DNA of 6,422 nt, taken from assembly GCA_031268055.1 (NCBI GenBank), contig JAIRXY010000111.1:1-6422 (forward strand), written 5' to 3'. A model generated the notes under the pieces. It was not told the origin of the DNA. It did no database searches and was given only the letters and a program-made list of their open reading frames with translations. A program made the translations under genes and the position numbers. Shown here piece by piece: positions 1 through 6,422 of the stretch; position 1 is the first letter of the stretch, and every line of letters starts with the position of its first letter. The DNA comes from Prevotellaceae bacterium. GTDB taxonomy: Bacteria; Bacteroidota; Bacteroidia; Bacteroidales; UBA932.

Positions 1-398
1 ACCTCATCGAGAGATTGGTCGCTTTCGCTCAGCACAACGTCAATACGGCCACGTCCTGCAACGGCTTCTTCCTTGGTGGCCAAGCCCAAGAATGAGAACA
101 CCAGCGTTGCGTTGGCGGGTGCAGTGATGCTGTAGCTACCGCCCGCTCCGGTAACCACGCCGGCTGTGGAGCCTTTCACAACCACGCTCGCCCCCACCAC
201 CGCTTCGCCATCGGCGCTAACCACCGTGCCGGAAATGTTGAGGTCTTGCGCATTCAGCGACCAGGGTAAGGCTGCGCAAAGCATTAGCGACAGCAGCAAG
301 CGCTTTACGCGCCTTGCCGCTCCCGCACCACCGGTCGTTTGAACAGGTGCAGACGCTATCTGCCCCATTCGACTTTGATCGAGTAAGTTTTGGTACAT
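1..398 (-). CDS. SusC/RagA-family TonB-linked outer-membrane protein, N-terminal fragment (3' end outside window)
   Basis: The first 132 residues of a SusC-type TonB-dependent transporter are present; the gene continues past the left edge. SusC proteins form outer-membrane barrels that import oligosaccharides or peptides together with a SusD lipoprotein lid. Seen here: a basic n-region (ARRVKR, residues 28-33), a hydrophobic core (34-46), a probable signal-peptidase I site after LNA (residue 50), and a carboxypeptidase-regulatory-like beta-sandwich (about 53-124) with the family pattern ISGTVV, GASVVVKGS, GGSYSI and FSFLG. The fragment ends in SDQSLDE, the usual lead-in to the TonB box and plug. 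The ATG at 398 is the first Met after an in-frame TAA. It leaves an unusually long 33-residue stretch before the hydrophobic core, so the ATG at 368 (Met11) is an alternative start. The Met at 284 would destroy the signal peptide. No SusD partner is visible; it would be expected to the left. Family assignment is firm, substrate unknown. Confidence 0.9.
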   Translation of the reverse strand, partial: MYQNLLDQSRMGQIASAPVQTTGGAGAARRVKRLLLSLMLCAALPWSLNAQDLNISGTVVSADGEAVVGASVVVKGSTAGVVTGAGGSYSITAPANATLVFSFLGLATKEEAVAGRGRIDVVLSESDQSLDE

Positions 399-617
399 GA
401 TAATTTGTTTAGTGTGAATAATTGGGAATTAAAAACAATAGGCAGCCGGAAAATTCCGCTACCTATTAGGGAGCAAAGAGAGGAGGTTGCCGCAAGCGTT
501 GCAGAGGCGTGCAGCGCTGCCGTGCGAGCAAAAAAAATGAACGGCCGCAATATCCGGTCGCTCATCAAAATAAAAAAGGTGTAAACTATTGCACAGGTCG
601 AAGAAATTTCATATACT

Positions 618-638
618 ACGCGTAGCAATGCGCTACGT
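618..638. repeat. Hairpin-forming inverted repeat next to the TG tract
   Basis: CGTAGC (621-626) and GCTACG (632-637) are perfect inverted repeats around a 5-base loop. The left arm overlaps the perfect palindrome CTACGCGTAG (616-625), so two alternative foldings share the same bases. The TACG core recurs several times in this short stretch and again just beyond the TG tract. This could be a protein-binding site or a leader-RNA hairpin for the susC-like gene; the sequence alone does not decide. Confidence 0.4.
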
Positions 639-649
639 AACTCGCTGAG

Positions 650-690
<41 letters not shown>

Positions 691-823
691 GTGTGCCCGC
701 ACGCTCAAGCTATAGCCTGTGTGTAGCGCAAAAAATGGGGTAGCATTTATGGTTGGCATATATTGCATTTAATGGCACGTTTTTTTAACAAACAATTAGT
801 AAAAGCATGTAGGTAGACGTGAC

Positions 824-841
824 AAAGGTGGGACCTTTTTT
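824..841 (+). terminator. Compact hairpin followed by six T's, possible intrinsic terminator
   Basis: AAAGGT (824-829), loop GGG, ACCTTT (833-838), with T continuing to 841. The stem is perfect but only 6 bp and half A-T, so termination would be weak. In the plus orientation it has the terminator layout (stem then U-run), yet no plus-strand gene ends here. On the minus strand the A-run comes before the stem, so it is not a good terminator for the fucosidase transcript, although the hairpin could still form in a susC leader RNA. Confidence 0.3.
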
Positions 842-849
842 CAATATTT

Positions 850-878
850 GAAAATTAATTAATATTAAATTATACAAA
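850..878 (-). promoter_or_regulatory. Weak candidate Bacteroidota-type promoter reading toward susC
   Basis: On the minus strand a TTTG (878-875) is followed after 17 bp by TAATTTTC (857-850). That matches the Bacteroidota -7 consensus TAnnTTTG at five of its six fixed positions, the last being C instead of G. The usual spacing is about 19-21 bp, so this is short. The transcript would start near 843 and carry a leader of roughly 440 nt containing the hairpin at 824-841 and the CA repeat. The region is so AT-rich that chance matches are likely. Confidence 0.15.
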
Positions 879-887
879 ATGTATAAT
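869..887. repeat. 7-bp perfect inverted repeat in AT-rich DNA, possible operator
   Basis: ATTATAC (869-875), a 5-base spacer, and GTATAAT (881-887) form a perfect dyad typical of dimeric regulator sites. A second palindrome, ATTAATTAAT (854-863), sits 6 bp away. The dyad overlaps the TTTG of the weak promoter candidate reading toward susC. AT-rich DNA gives such dyads by chance, so operator function is only a possibility. Confidence 0.3.
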
Positions 888-988
888 AAATACCACCATC
901 TATCGTTGAGAAACCTATGTACAGAGCGGGATAGACGCATATTGCTATTTTTCCATTTTTTTTATTCTACAGGTTGTTACTTTTTTTT

Positions 989-1135
989 TTAACGAATTCC
1001 CATGTGCACCCAAATGTCAAAAAAAATGAGATTAACAATATAGCGTAGGGCTACCAGCTCGGGGTTTGGGATTAGCTTCTGGTTTAGCGCCAGCTGGTCT
1101 GTTGGTAGAGGAGGCAGGTAATCAACGGTTCTCAT
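989..1135 (-). CDS. Short open frame of 48 codons, unrecognised; small protein or gene remnant
   Basis: An ATG at 1135 opens a 48-codon frame ending in TAA at 991-989, in the 3' flank of the fucosidase gene. Residues 1-35 look protein-like (VDYLPPLPTDQLALNQ, then NPELVALRYIVN) and come from a clearly GC-richer patch than the AT-rich DNA to its left. The last dozen residues are encoded by AT-rich, T-run DNA and look random (IFFDIWVHMG). Just upstream, in the reading frame of the fucosidase, an overlapping stop-bounded stretch reads LKLNLNFELSESFDENR before a TGA at 1124-1122. The two stretches together look like one decayed coding segment joined by a frameshift. No family is recognised and no signal peptide is visible. 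A real small protein is less likely than a remnant or chance. Confidence 0.2.
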   Translation of the reverse strand: MRTVDYLPPLPTDQLALNQKLIPNPELVALRYIVNLIFFDIWVHMGIR

Positions 1136-1184
1136 CAAAACTTTCGCTCAGCTCAAAATTCAAATTCAGCTTCAAAATTTCACC

Positions 1185-2618
1185 TCATTCCTTGTACAGC
1201 CCGACTGTATTTAGGGTGGGGCAGGCCAACGCATGCAAAATATTTATCCGAAGCTTTCCTGTTGTGGTGGTGGGGAGGCGCAGGATACGCTTGTAGCCAA
1301 CAGTGGTAGCCGTAGCCAGCAGCTTCCACGAAGCAGCGGCATCGTCCCAACATTCCACATTAAAGCTTGCCACCCGCTGCCCCAGCGGGACGTACTCCTG
1401 CAGCAACAGCAGGTTAAAGGTTTGCTCTTGTGGAAAATCAAATTCGAGGGTAGCAGCGGTCACCGAATCATCGGTAGCCCAGTAGGTATCGAAATCGCTG
1501 TCTAATACGTGCGCCGCCTTGAAAGCTGGGGCGTTGCCTCTGACAGCGCTTGCAGCTACCTTTGCGCCGCGCAGCAGGTTTGTAGCAAAAACAGCATCCA
1601 GCGTTGCCCGCAGCTCCATGAGGCGAGCCGAATCGTTGGGGTGGATGCGCCCCGTTCTGTCGGGTGGCACATTCAGCAGGAGGTTGCTGTTGCGCCCTAC
1701 GGAGGCGTAGTAAATATCCAGCAGCTGCTTGAGCGGTTTTACCTTGTCGTTGGTAGCGGAGCTGTAAAACCACCCCGGGCGGATGGACACATCCGCCTCG
1801 CCGGGTATCCACGCCACTCCAAGTATGTTTCCTGTGCTAAGGGTATCCGCTGCAGGGGCTTTCCCCGGCTCAAAGCCGGTGGTATCAAGGCGCGACCAGC
1901 AGGTTTCGCCGGCGTGACCGTTTTCATTCCCTATCCAGCGGCAACCCGGCCCCACATCGCTGAAAATAACAGCGTGCGGCTGGCTTTCGTACACGGTGCG
2001 GTTGAACAGCGGCCAATCGTAGGTTTGCTTTTTACCGTTTTCGCCTTCGCCGTTAGCGCCGTCAAACCACTGCTCGAACACATCGCCATAGCCCGACAGC
2101 ACTTCTGTGAGCATGGAGGCGAAAATCCGGTTGTACTCGGGCGTTCCGTAGGCCGGATGGTTGCGGTCCCAGGGCGAGAGGTACACGCCCAGCTTCAACC
2201 CTGCCTCGCTGCAAGCCTCCGACAGCTCCTTTAGCACATCGCCGTGGCCGTCCTTCCACGCGCTTTCACGCACCGTGTGGGCGCTGTACTTGCTGGGCCA
2301 CAAGCAAAATCCGTCGTGGTGCTTGGCTGTGATAATAATGCCCTTCATACCCGCCTTTTTCGCTGTCTCTACCCACTGTCGACAGTCTAAGCCGGCAGGG
2401 TTAAACACGCGCGGGTCTTCCTTTCCGTCGCCCCATTCAAGGTCGGTAAACGTGTTGGGGCCAAAATGGACAAACATGTAGTACTCCAGCTGCTGCCATT
2501 TCAGCTGGTCGGCAGTGGGAACAGGGCCATACGGGGCAGGCGGCGCTACAGGTTGCCTACAGGAAAAGCAGAAAACGCCCACCGTCACAACAAAAAAAAT
2601 GATAGATAAATGCTTCAT
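1185..2618 (-). CDS. GH29 alpha-L-fucosidase lipoprotein with C-terminal F5/8 C-like domain
   Basis: Exo-acting alpha-L-fucosidase that hydrolyses terminal fucose from glycans, 477 residues and complete. An N-terminal hydrophobic segment (4-18) ends in CFSC, so Cys20 is the likely lipidated residue. The following RQP lacks the acidic signal of surface lipoproteins, so a periplasm-facing location is plausible. The GH29 barrel spans about 31-345, with HFGPNTFTD (51-59), TAKHHDGFCLWPSK (97-110), GVYLSPWDRN (144-153), WFDGANGEG (184-192), SIRPGWFY (278-285) and LLLNVPPDR (313-321). Asp186 in WFDG is the expected nucleophile. The acid/base is probably Glu232 in GNENG, judged by spacing in remembered subfamily-B enzymes; Glu274 is another candidate. 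The motif set resembles GH29 subfamily B, which favours alpha-1,3/1,4 linkages such as Lewis antigens; that specificity is inferred. Residues about 350-477 resemble an F5/8 type C (CBM32-like) domain ending in VGLYKE. The ATG at 2618 gives an intact signal peptide and follows an A-rich leader. Confidence 0.93.
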   Translation of the reverse strand: MKHLSIIFFVVTVGVFCFSCRQPVAPPAPYGPVPTADQLKWQQLEYYMFVHFGPNTFTDLEWGDGKEDPRVFNPAGLDCRQWVETAKKAGMKGIIITAKHHDGFCLWPSKYSAHTVRESAWKDGHGDVLKELSEACSEAGLKLGVYLSPWDRNHPAYGTPEYNRIFASMLTEVLSGYGDVFEQWFDGANGEGENGKKQTYDWPLFNRTVYESQPHAVIFSDVGPGCRWIGNENGHAGETCWSRLDTTGFEPGKAPAADTLSTGNILGVAWIPGEADVSIRPGWFYSSATNDKVKPLKQLLDIYYASVGRNSNLLLNVPPDRTGRIHPNDSARLMELRATLDAVFATNLLRGAKVAASAVRGNAPAFKAAHVLDSDFDTYWATDDSVTAATLEFDFPQEQTFNLLLLQEYVPLGQRVASFNVECWDDAAASWKLLATATTVGYKRILRLPTTTTGKLRINILHALACPTLNTVGLYKE

Positions 2619-2651
2619 ATACTGTTGTTTCTATTGCTCCATTATTTTTAG

Positions 2652-2664
2652 CATGTTTAACATG
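2652..2664. repeat. Palindrome CATGTT-T-AACATG before the fucosidase gene
   Basis: Perfect 6-bp inverted repeat with a single central base, centred 40 bp upstream of the fucosidase start codon. It overlaps the candidate -7 element listed separately, where an operator would be expected to act. No regulator gene is present in the window, so its binding partner is unknown. Confidence 0.4.
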
Positions 2665-2688
2665 TAGTGGTTTACTTCGCTTCACAAA
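2659..2688 (-). promoter_or_regulatory. Candidate Bacteroidota promoter for the fucosidase gene
   Basis: On the minus strand TTTG (2688-2685) is separated by 18 bp from TACATGTT (2666-2659), a partial match (four of six fixed bases) to the -7 consensus TAnnTTTG. Transcription would start near 2652 and leave a leader of about 30 nt, a sensible length. The spacing is one base below the usual range and the -7 match is imperfect. The TTTG also lies in a small hairpin, CGCTT (2678-2682) / AAGCG (2687-2691). Confidence 0.3.
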
Positions 2689-2703
2689 GCGTTATGTAGC
2701 TTT

Positions 2704-3246
2704 CTATTCGTCGGGTTCGGGGTCAAGGTCGGGATAGTAATCGTCAAAAAGCTGCTCCATATCATCTCTAAATCCATACCCGCAACATTCGGAGTTATCC
2801 ACGCAGCCCCTGCAGCGAGACTTGAACTTATCCAGCAAATTTTCCTTTTTCAAAAATTTCAAAGCCACTTCAAAATTATTTGCAGCGCTGGTGTAGTACT
2901 GCTCGCTCATGTCTCCATAGTCATGCGTAAACTGGCAGGCTTGCTCCGGTAATGTTACCAGCAGCTCTGCCAGCAAATCGGGCGAAGGGTGCAATGCTCT
3001 GAAATCGGCAATCGCTTTTTTCGCCACCGAAAAGCGGGCGTCTCCGATTCTGTTTGATTTGGGATAAAACTCAGTGACAATTATTGATTTGTATTTTTCC
3101 ATCAAATCACTTTCGTCTTGTGGATTGAGGTAGTGCTTGTAGTATTCTTTTACTTGCTTGTAGGTATCGTATAGCTCCAAAATTTGTCCTACTAACTGCT
3201 CTTTAGTAAAAGAATTCAGCTCTTTTTTTAATGCTATTTTTGACAT
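2704..3246 (-). CDS. DUF6155-like small cytoplasmic protein of unknown function
   Basis: A 180-residue soluble protein with no signal peptide or membrane segment. From memory of the family, the N-terminus (residues 1-42: SKIALKKEL, LTKEQL-like FTKEQLVGQILELYDTYKQVKEYY, then YLNP) resembles DUF6155, a group of uncharacterised proteins from Bacteroidota and others. The middle is mostly helical. Near the C-terminus lies a Cys cluster, CRGC followed by SECC (Cys145, 148, 154, 155), which could bind a metal; the tail is very acidic (DDYYPDLDPEPDE). I chose the ATG at 3246 because family members begin close to this point and an A-rich leader (AAAGAATAAATCA) precedes it. An in-frame ATG at 3276 would add a Lys-rich MIKKQLKNKS and lies in a TATATAAATA stretch that looks more like promoter DNA. 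Its composition is more AT-rich than mfd or the fucosidase gene. Function is unknown. Confidence 0.8.
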   Translation of the reverse strand: MSKIALKKELNSFTKEQLVGQILELYDTYKQVKEYYKHYLNPQDESDLMEKYKSIIVTEFYPKSNRIGDARFSVAKKAIADFRALHPSPDLLAELLVTLPEQACQFTHDYGDMSEQYYTSAANNFEVALKFLKKENLLDKFKSRCRGCVDNSECCGYGFRDDMEQLFDDYYPDLDPEPDE

Positions 3247-3348
3247 TGATTTATTCTTTAATTGTTTTTTAATCATGTATTTATATAAGCTGTAAGCCTT
3301 TCAAAATTTTCATCATCAACCGACGATTTTTGTATTCGTTTCGGCAGC

Positions 3349-3375
3349 GGAAAACCATCCCGGAAGCTATTTTCC
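3349..3375 (-). terminator. Weak inverted repeat downstream of mfd, possible transcription end
   Basis: GGAAAA (3349-3354) and TTTTCC (3370-3375) form a 6-bp inverted repeat starting 9 bases after the mfd stop codon. The loop is 15 bases and no T-run follows on the minus strand, so it is not a classical intrinsic terminator. An imperfect hairpin (CCGAAACGA / TCGTCGG, about 3317-3343) follows. Either could protect the mRNA 3' end. The 137 bp between mfd and the next gene suggest separate transcription. Confidence 0.2.
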
Positions 3376-3383
3376 ATCCCCCT

Positions 3384-6300
3384 TCAATTTTCACACAATG
3401 AGGCCGATATTGTTTTCAGCACGTACATTGCCTGCGCAATGGTGGCTACCCTTGGCGCAACTAACGAGAGCTTTCCGTTTTGCTCTTTCATCTTGAACTG
3501 TAGCGGCTTTAAAGCTATCTGCTGCATGATGCGCTCAAATATCGCGCTCTTGTAGTAGGAACTTTGCTGATTACCAACAAAGTAGGCAACCATGAGGCTA
3601 TTCTTCAGGATGATTTTTTCAAACCCCAGCAAAACGGCAGCCTGCCGCAGCCTGACTACGTTAAGCAGCTCCTCGGCGGTGGAGGGCATGGCACCGAATC
3701 GGTCGGTCATGCGGGCGTGGAAGTCGGCTATCTCAGCCTCGCTTTGCAGGTTGTCCAGCTCGCGGTACAGGCGGATTTTTTCGGCCATGTTGCTCACGTA
3801 GGAGTCGGGAATGAGCAGCTCCATGTCGGTTTCTATGGCGCAATCGGGTAAGGGCGTCCATACAGCGCGGCGCGGCGGCGGCGGCAGGCTATCGGTGTTG
3901 GAAAGCTTGTCACCACCTTCGGGCGGCTGGGCGGCTGCCCACTCCTCTTCGTGCAGCTCGGAGAGCGCCTCGTTAAGAATTTTTTGGTAGGTTTCAAACC
4001 CTATTTCGGCGATGAAGCCGCTCTGCTCTCCGCCCAGCAGGTTTCCTGCCCCGCGAATGTCCAAGTCCTGCATGGCAATGTTAAATCCGCTGCCGAGGTC
4101 GGAAAATTCCTCAATGGCGCGCAACCTTCTCCGCGCCTCGGCGGTGAGCAAGGTCGCCGGAGGCGCCAGCAGGTAGCAGAACGCCTTGCGGTTGCTTCGC
4201 CCTACGCGCCCTCGCAGCTGGTGCAGGTCGCTCAACCCAAAGTTTTGCGCTTGGTTGATGATGATGGTATTGGCGTTGGGAATGTTAAGCCCGTTCTCAA
4301 TGATGTTGGTGGCGATGAGCACGTCATACTCGCCCATGATAAAGTCCACCACGCGCTTTTCCATTTCGTTACCCTCCATTTGCCCGTGCGCAACGGCTAT
4401 TTTTGCGCGGGGACAAGCTTTGCGTACGGCCTCCTCTATCGACAAAATATCCTGCACACGGTTGTGCACAAAAAATGTTTGCCCGCCGCGCGACATTTCG
4501 TACTCTATGGCTTCGCGAATAATATCCTCGCCAAAAGTGTGCAGCATAGTGGCTATGGGCTGCCTGTTGGGGGGCGGAGTTTGTATGATGGAGAGGTCGC
4601 GCGCGCCCATGAGCGAGAACTGCAAGGTGCGCGGGATGGGCGTGGCGGTTAGCGTCAGCGTATCGACGTTGAGCCGTATTTTCCGCAGCTTCTCCTTTGC
4701 CGCCACGCCGAACTTTTGCTCCTCGTCGATGATTAGCAAGCCCAAGTCCTTAAACTTTACGGAGCTTCCGAGGAGCTTGTGCGTACCTATGATGATGTCG
4801 ATTTTTCCGGCGACAAGCTCGGCAAGTATTGCTTTTGCTTCGGTAGCAGCTGTAAACCGGCTCAGGTATTCAATGCGGCAAGGGAAGTTGTGCAGCCGCT
4901 TGCAGAATGTTTTGTGGTGCTGAAGGGCAAGTATGGTGGTGGGCACCAGCACCGCCACCTGCTTGCTGTCGGTAACGGCCTTAAAAGCGGCGCGCATGGC
5001 AACCTCCGTTTTGCCAAACCCCACGTCGCCGCACACCAGCCTGTCCATAGGCGCTTCGTTCTCCATGTCGGCCTTTACTGCCTGCGTGGTCTTGAGCTGG
5101 TCGGGGGTATCTTCGTAAATGAACGACGCCTCCAGCTCGTGCTGTAGGTAAGAGTCGGCAGAAAACGCAAAGCCTTTGGTATTCTTACGCTGGGCGTAAA
5201 GCGCTATGAGGTCTTTGGCAATATCCTTAACCTTGCTCTTGGTAGCGTTTTTGAGCCGCTGCCACGCGCCTGTTCCCAGCTTGTATACTTTGGGCGGCTC
5301 CCCCTCCCTGCTTTTGTAGCGCGATATGCGGTGTAGCCCGTGCACGCTCACAAAGAGCACATCGCCATCCTTGTACACAAGCTTTATGAACTCGTGCGGT
5401 TTTCCGTTTATGGGCTGCTTCACCAGCCCTCCAAATACGCCTACGCCGTGGTCGATGTGCACCACGTAGTCGCCCATTTGTAGCGAATTTAAATCCTGAA
5501 TGGTGAGCTGCTCGCTCTTGTCGGGCGCGCCGTGCAGCTTGTAGCGGTGGTAGCGCGCAAAGAGCTGGTGATCGGTGTAGCAGCATATTTTTGCGCCGCT
5601 ATCCACAAAGCCTTCGTGCAGCGCCACCGGCACCTGCTCAAACCCTTTGACTTCGCCGTTGATGCTGGTGAGGATGCCGGCTATGCGCTCTGCCTGTAGC
5701 AAGCTGTCGGTGAGCAGGAAGCTCTTAAATCCCTTATCCTCATTTTCCTTGAGGTTGGCCGCCAGCAGGTCGAAGTTTTTGTTGAAAGTGGGCTGCGGCG
5801 TAGCGCTAAAGCGGCAGCACGCCTCCTGCGGAGCCTTGCCACCGGCCATACTTTCGCCTCCTGCGGCGAAGAGCACGTGGCGGAATTGTTGCAGCGCTCC
5901 CTCAAAATCTTCCCCGCTGAGGCTTGCGCCGCTTGTTGCCTCGTGCTGCTCGGCTATTCTTTGGGCAGCCAGCTGGACGCTGCTCACCCAAATGGTGGCG
6001 CCGGTGCGCTTGCTGCCGGTACGCGCCTGCATAAAGTCAAAAAGCGATATGCTGCTGTCGGGTGCAGCGTTGCGCCGAAGGTTGGGGATAACCTCCACCT
6101 CGCTGCACTTGGCCTCGGAGAGCTGCGTGTTGATGTTGAAGCAGCGGATGCTTTCCACCTCGTTGCCAAAGAAGTCAACGCGGTAAGGCTTGCTGTCGGC
6201 AAACGAAAAAATGTCGATAATGCTTCCGCGCACCGCGAACTGCCCGGCCTCGTACACAAAATCAACACGCTCAAAGCCGTACTCTATCAGCGTTTCGTGG

Positions 6301-6422
6301 ATGAACTCAAGGTCTATTTGCTCGCCAACGTGCAGCTTCAGGGTGTTTTTTTGCAGCTGCTCGCTCGAGGCAACTTTTTCGCCAACCGCTTCAGGGTAGC
6401 TCACCACGCAGAGCGCGCCGCT
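3384..6422 (-). CDS. mfd: Transcription-repair coupling factor Mfd (TRCF), 5' end outside window
   Basis: Mfd is a DNA translocase that binds RNA polymerase stalled at lesions, pushes it off, and recruits UvrA for nucleotide excision repair in the cytoplasm. The 1012 visible residues run to the native stop; roughly the first 110-130 are missing beyond the right edge. The frame is open through 6422 (SGALC then VVSYPEAV), so the GTG at 6407 is not the start. Domains in visible numbering: UvrB-like module (about 1-110); variable middle with PQPTFNKNFDLL (209-220); RNA-polymerase-interaction CarD-like domain (about 311-385, YVVHIDHGVGVF at 319-330); translocase with Walker A GDVGFGKT (465-472, Lys471), Walker B DEEQ (566-569), motif III TATP (592-595), motif VI QLRGRVGRS (735-743) and the TRG motif DLDIRGAGNLLGGEQSG (786-802); then the C-terminal TRCF domain (about 863-1000). 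A Pro-rich insert (829-851) separates translocase and TRCF domain. All catalytic motifs are intact, so it should be functional. Confidence 0.98.
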   Translation of the reverse strand, partial: SGALCVVSYPEAVGEKVASSEQLQKNTLKLHVGEQIDLEFIHETLIEYGFERVDFVYEAGQFAVRGSIIDIFSFADSKPYRVDFFGNEVESIRCFNINTQLSEAKCSEVEVIPNLRRNAAPDSSISLFDFMQARTGSKRTGATIWVSSVQLAAQRIAEQHEATSGASLSGEDFEGALQQFRHVLFAAGGESMAGGKAPQEACCRFSATPQPTFNKNFDLLAANLKENEDKGFKSFLLTDSLLQAERIAGILTSINGEVKGFEQVPVALHEGFVDSGAKICCYTDHQLFARYHRYKLHGAPDKSEQLTIQDLNSLQMGDYVVHIDHGVGVFGGLVKQPINGKPHEFIKLVYKDGDVLFVSVHGLHRISRYKSREGEPPKVYKLGTGAWQRLKNATKSKVKDIAKDLIALYAQRKNTKGFAFSADSYLQHELEASFIYEDTPDQLKTTQAVKADMENEAPMDRLVCGDVGFGKTEVAMRAAFKAVTDSKQVAVLVPTTILALQHHKTFCKRLHNFPCRIEYLSRFTAATEAKAILAELVAGKIDIIIGTHKLLGSSVKFKDLGLLIIDEEQKFGVAAKEKLRKIRLNVDTLTLTATPIPRTLQFSLMGARDLSIIQTPPPNRQPIATMLHTFGEDIIREAIEYEMSRGGQTFFVHNRVQDILSIEEAVRKACPRAKIAVAHGQMEGNEMEKRVVDFIMGEYDVLIATNIIENGLNIPNANTIIINQAQNFGLSDLHQLRGRVGRSNRKAFCYLLAPPATLLTAEARRRLRAIEEFSDLGSGFNIAMQDLDIRGAGNLLGGEQSGFIAEIGFETYQKILNEALSELHEEEWAAAQPPEGGDKLSNTDSLPPPPRRAVWTPLPDCAIETDMELLIPDSYVSNMAEKIRLYRELDNLQSEAEIADFHARMTDRFGAMPSTAEELLNVVRLRQAAVLLGFEKIILKNSLMVAYFVGNQQSSYYKSAIFERIMQQIALKPLQFKMKEQNGKLSLVAPRVATIAQAMYVLKTISASLCEN

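Noticed and set aside
390..584. 64-codon plus-strand open frame ending in a Lys-rich tail
   Set aside because: It covers the presumed leader and the susC start codon on the opposite strand, with no recognised similarity; the Lys tail reflects A-runs.
356..628. 90-codon minus-strand open frame covering the susC start region
   Set aside because: It overlaps the susC signal-peptide coding region out of frame, starts in the palindromic leader, and its composition is not protein-like.
1080..1150. tRNA-like string (GTTGGTAGAGG then GGTTCTCATC) on the plus strand
   Set aside because: It resembles D-arm and T-arm wording, but no acceptor stem, anticodon stem or T-stem can be paired, so it is not a tRNA.
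1509..2234. Long plus-strand open frame of 241 codons antisense to the fucosidase gene
   Set aside because: It lies wholly inside a firmly identified gene, has no recognisable domain, and is explained by the GC-rich codon use of the opposite strand.
3951..4923. Two overlapping plus-strand open frames of 233 and 245 codons antisense to mfd
   Set aside because: They are mirror frames of the conserved helicase motifs of mfd and their translations look like no protein family.
6405..6407. GTG as the start codon of mfd
   Set aside because: The reading frame stays open and matches Mfd (ALCVVSYPEA) upstream of this codon up to the window edge, and Mfd proteins have over 100 more N-terminal residues.

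Overview
The window looks like chromosomal DNA from a Bacteroidota member, probably of the order Bacteroidales. Three things point there: the N-terminus of a SusC/RagA-type TonB-dependent outer-membrane protein, a GH29 alpha-L-fucosidase lipoprotein, and the absence of clear Shine-Dalgarno sequences (A-rich leaders instead). The species cannot be named from this sequence. All recognisable genes lie on the minus strand, so transcription runs from right to left.

Layout from right to left (5' to 3' of the genes). Positions 6422-3384 hold mfd, the transcription-repair coupling factor, with its 5' end beyond the window. After about 140 bp comes a small cytoplasmic protein of the DUF6155 type (3246-2704). 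After 85 bp containing a possible promoter and a palindrome comes a complete GH29 alpha-L-fucosidase lipoprotein with a C-terminal F5/8 C-like carbohydrate-binding domain (2618-1185). Then follow about 790 bp with no confidently coding gene (1184-399). Last is the first 132 residues of a SusC-like transporter (398-1), whose gene runs off the left edge.

The fucosidase and the SusC protein fit glycan foraging: SusC-type channels import oligosaccharides, and the lipoprotein would remove fucose from host-type or plant glycans. Whether they form one utilisation locus is uncertain because of the long spacer and because no SusD gene is visible. mfd and the DUF6155 gene look like ordinary chromosomal neighbours.

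The least ordinary part is the spacer before susC. It carries a 37-base TG dinucleotide tract bracketed by inverted repeats, several perfect palindromes, an AT-rich block with a 7-bp inverted repeat, a compact hairpin followed by six T's, a T10 run, and a short GC-richer patch with a 48-codon open frame. The TG tract is a reasonable candidate for slippage-driven variation of susC expression. I did not find a defence system, CRISPR array, tRNA, rRNA or insertion sequence.
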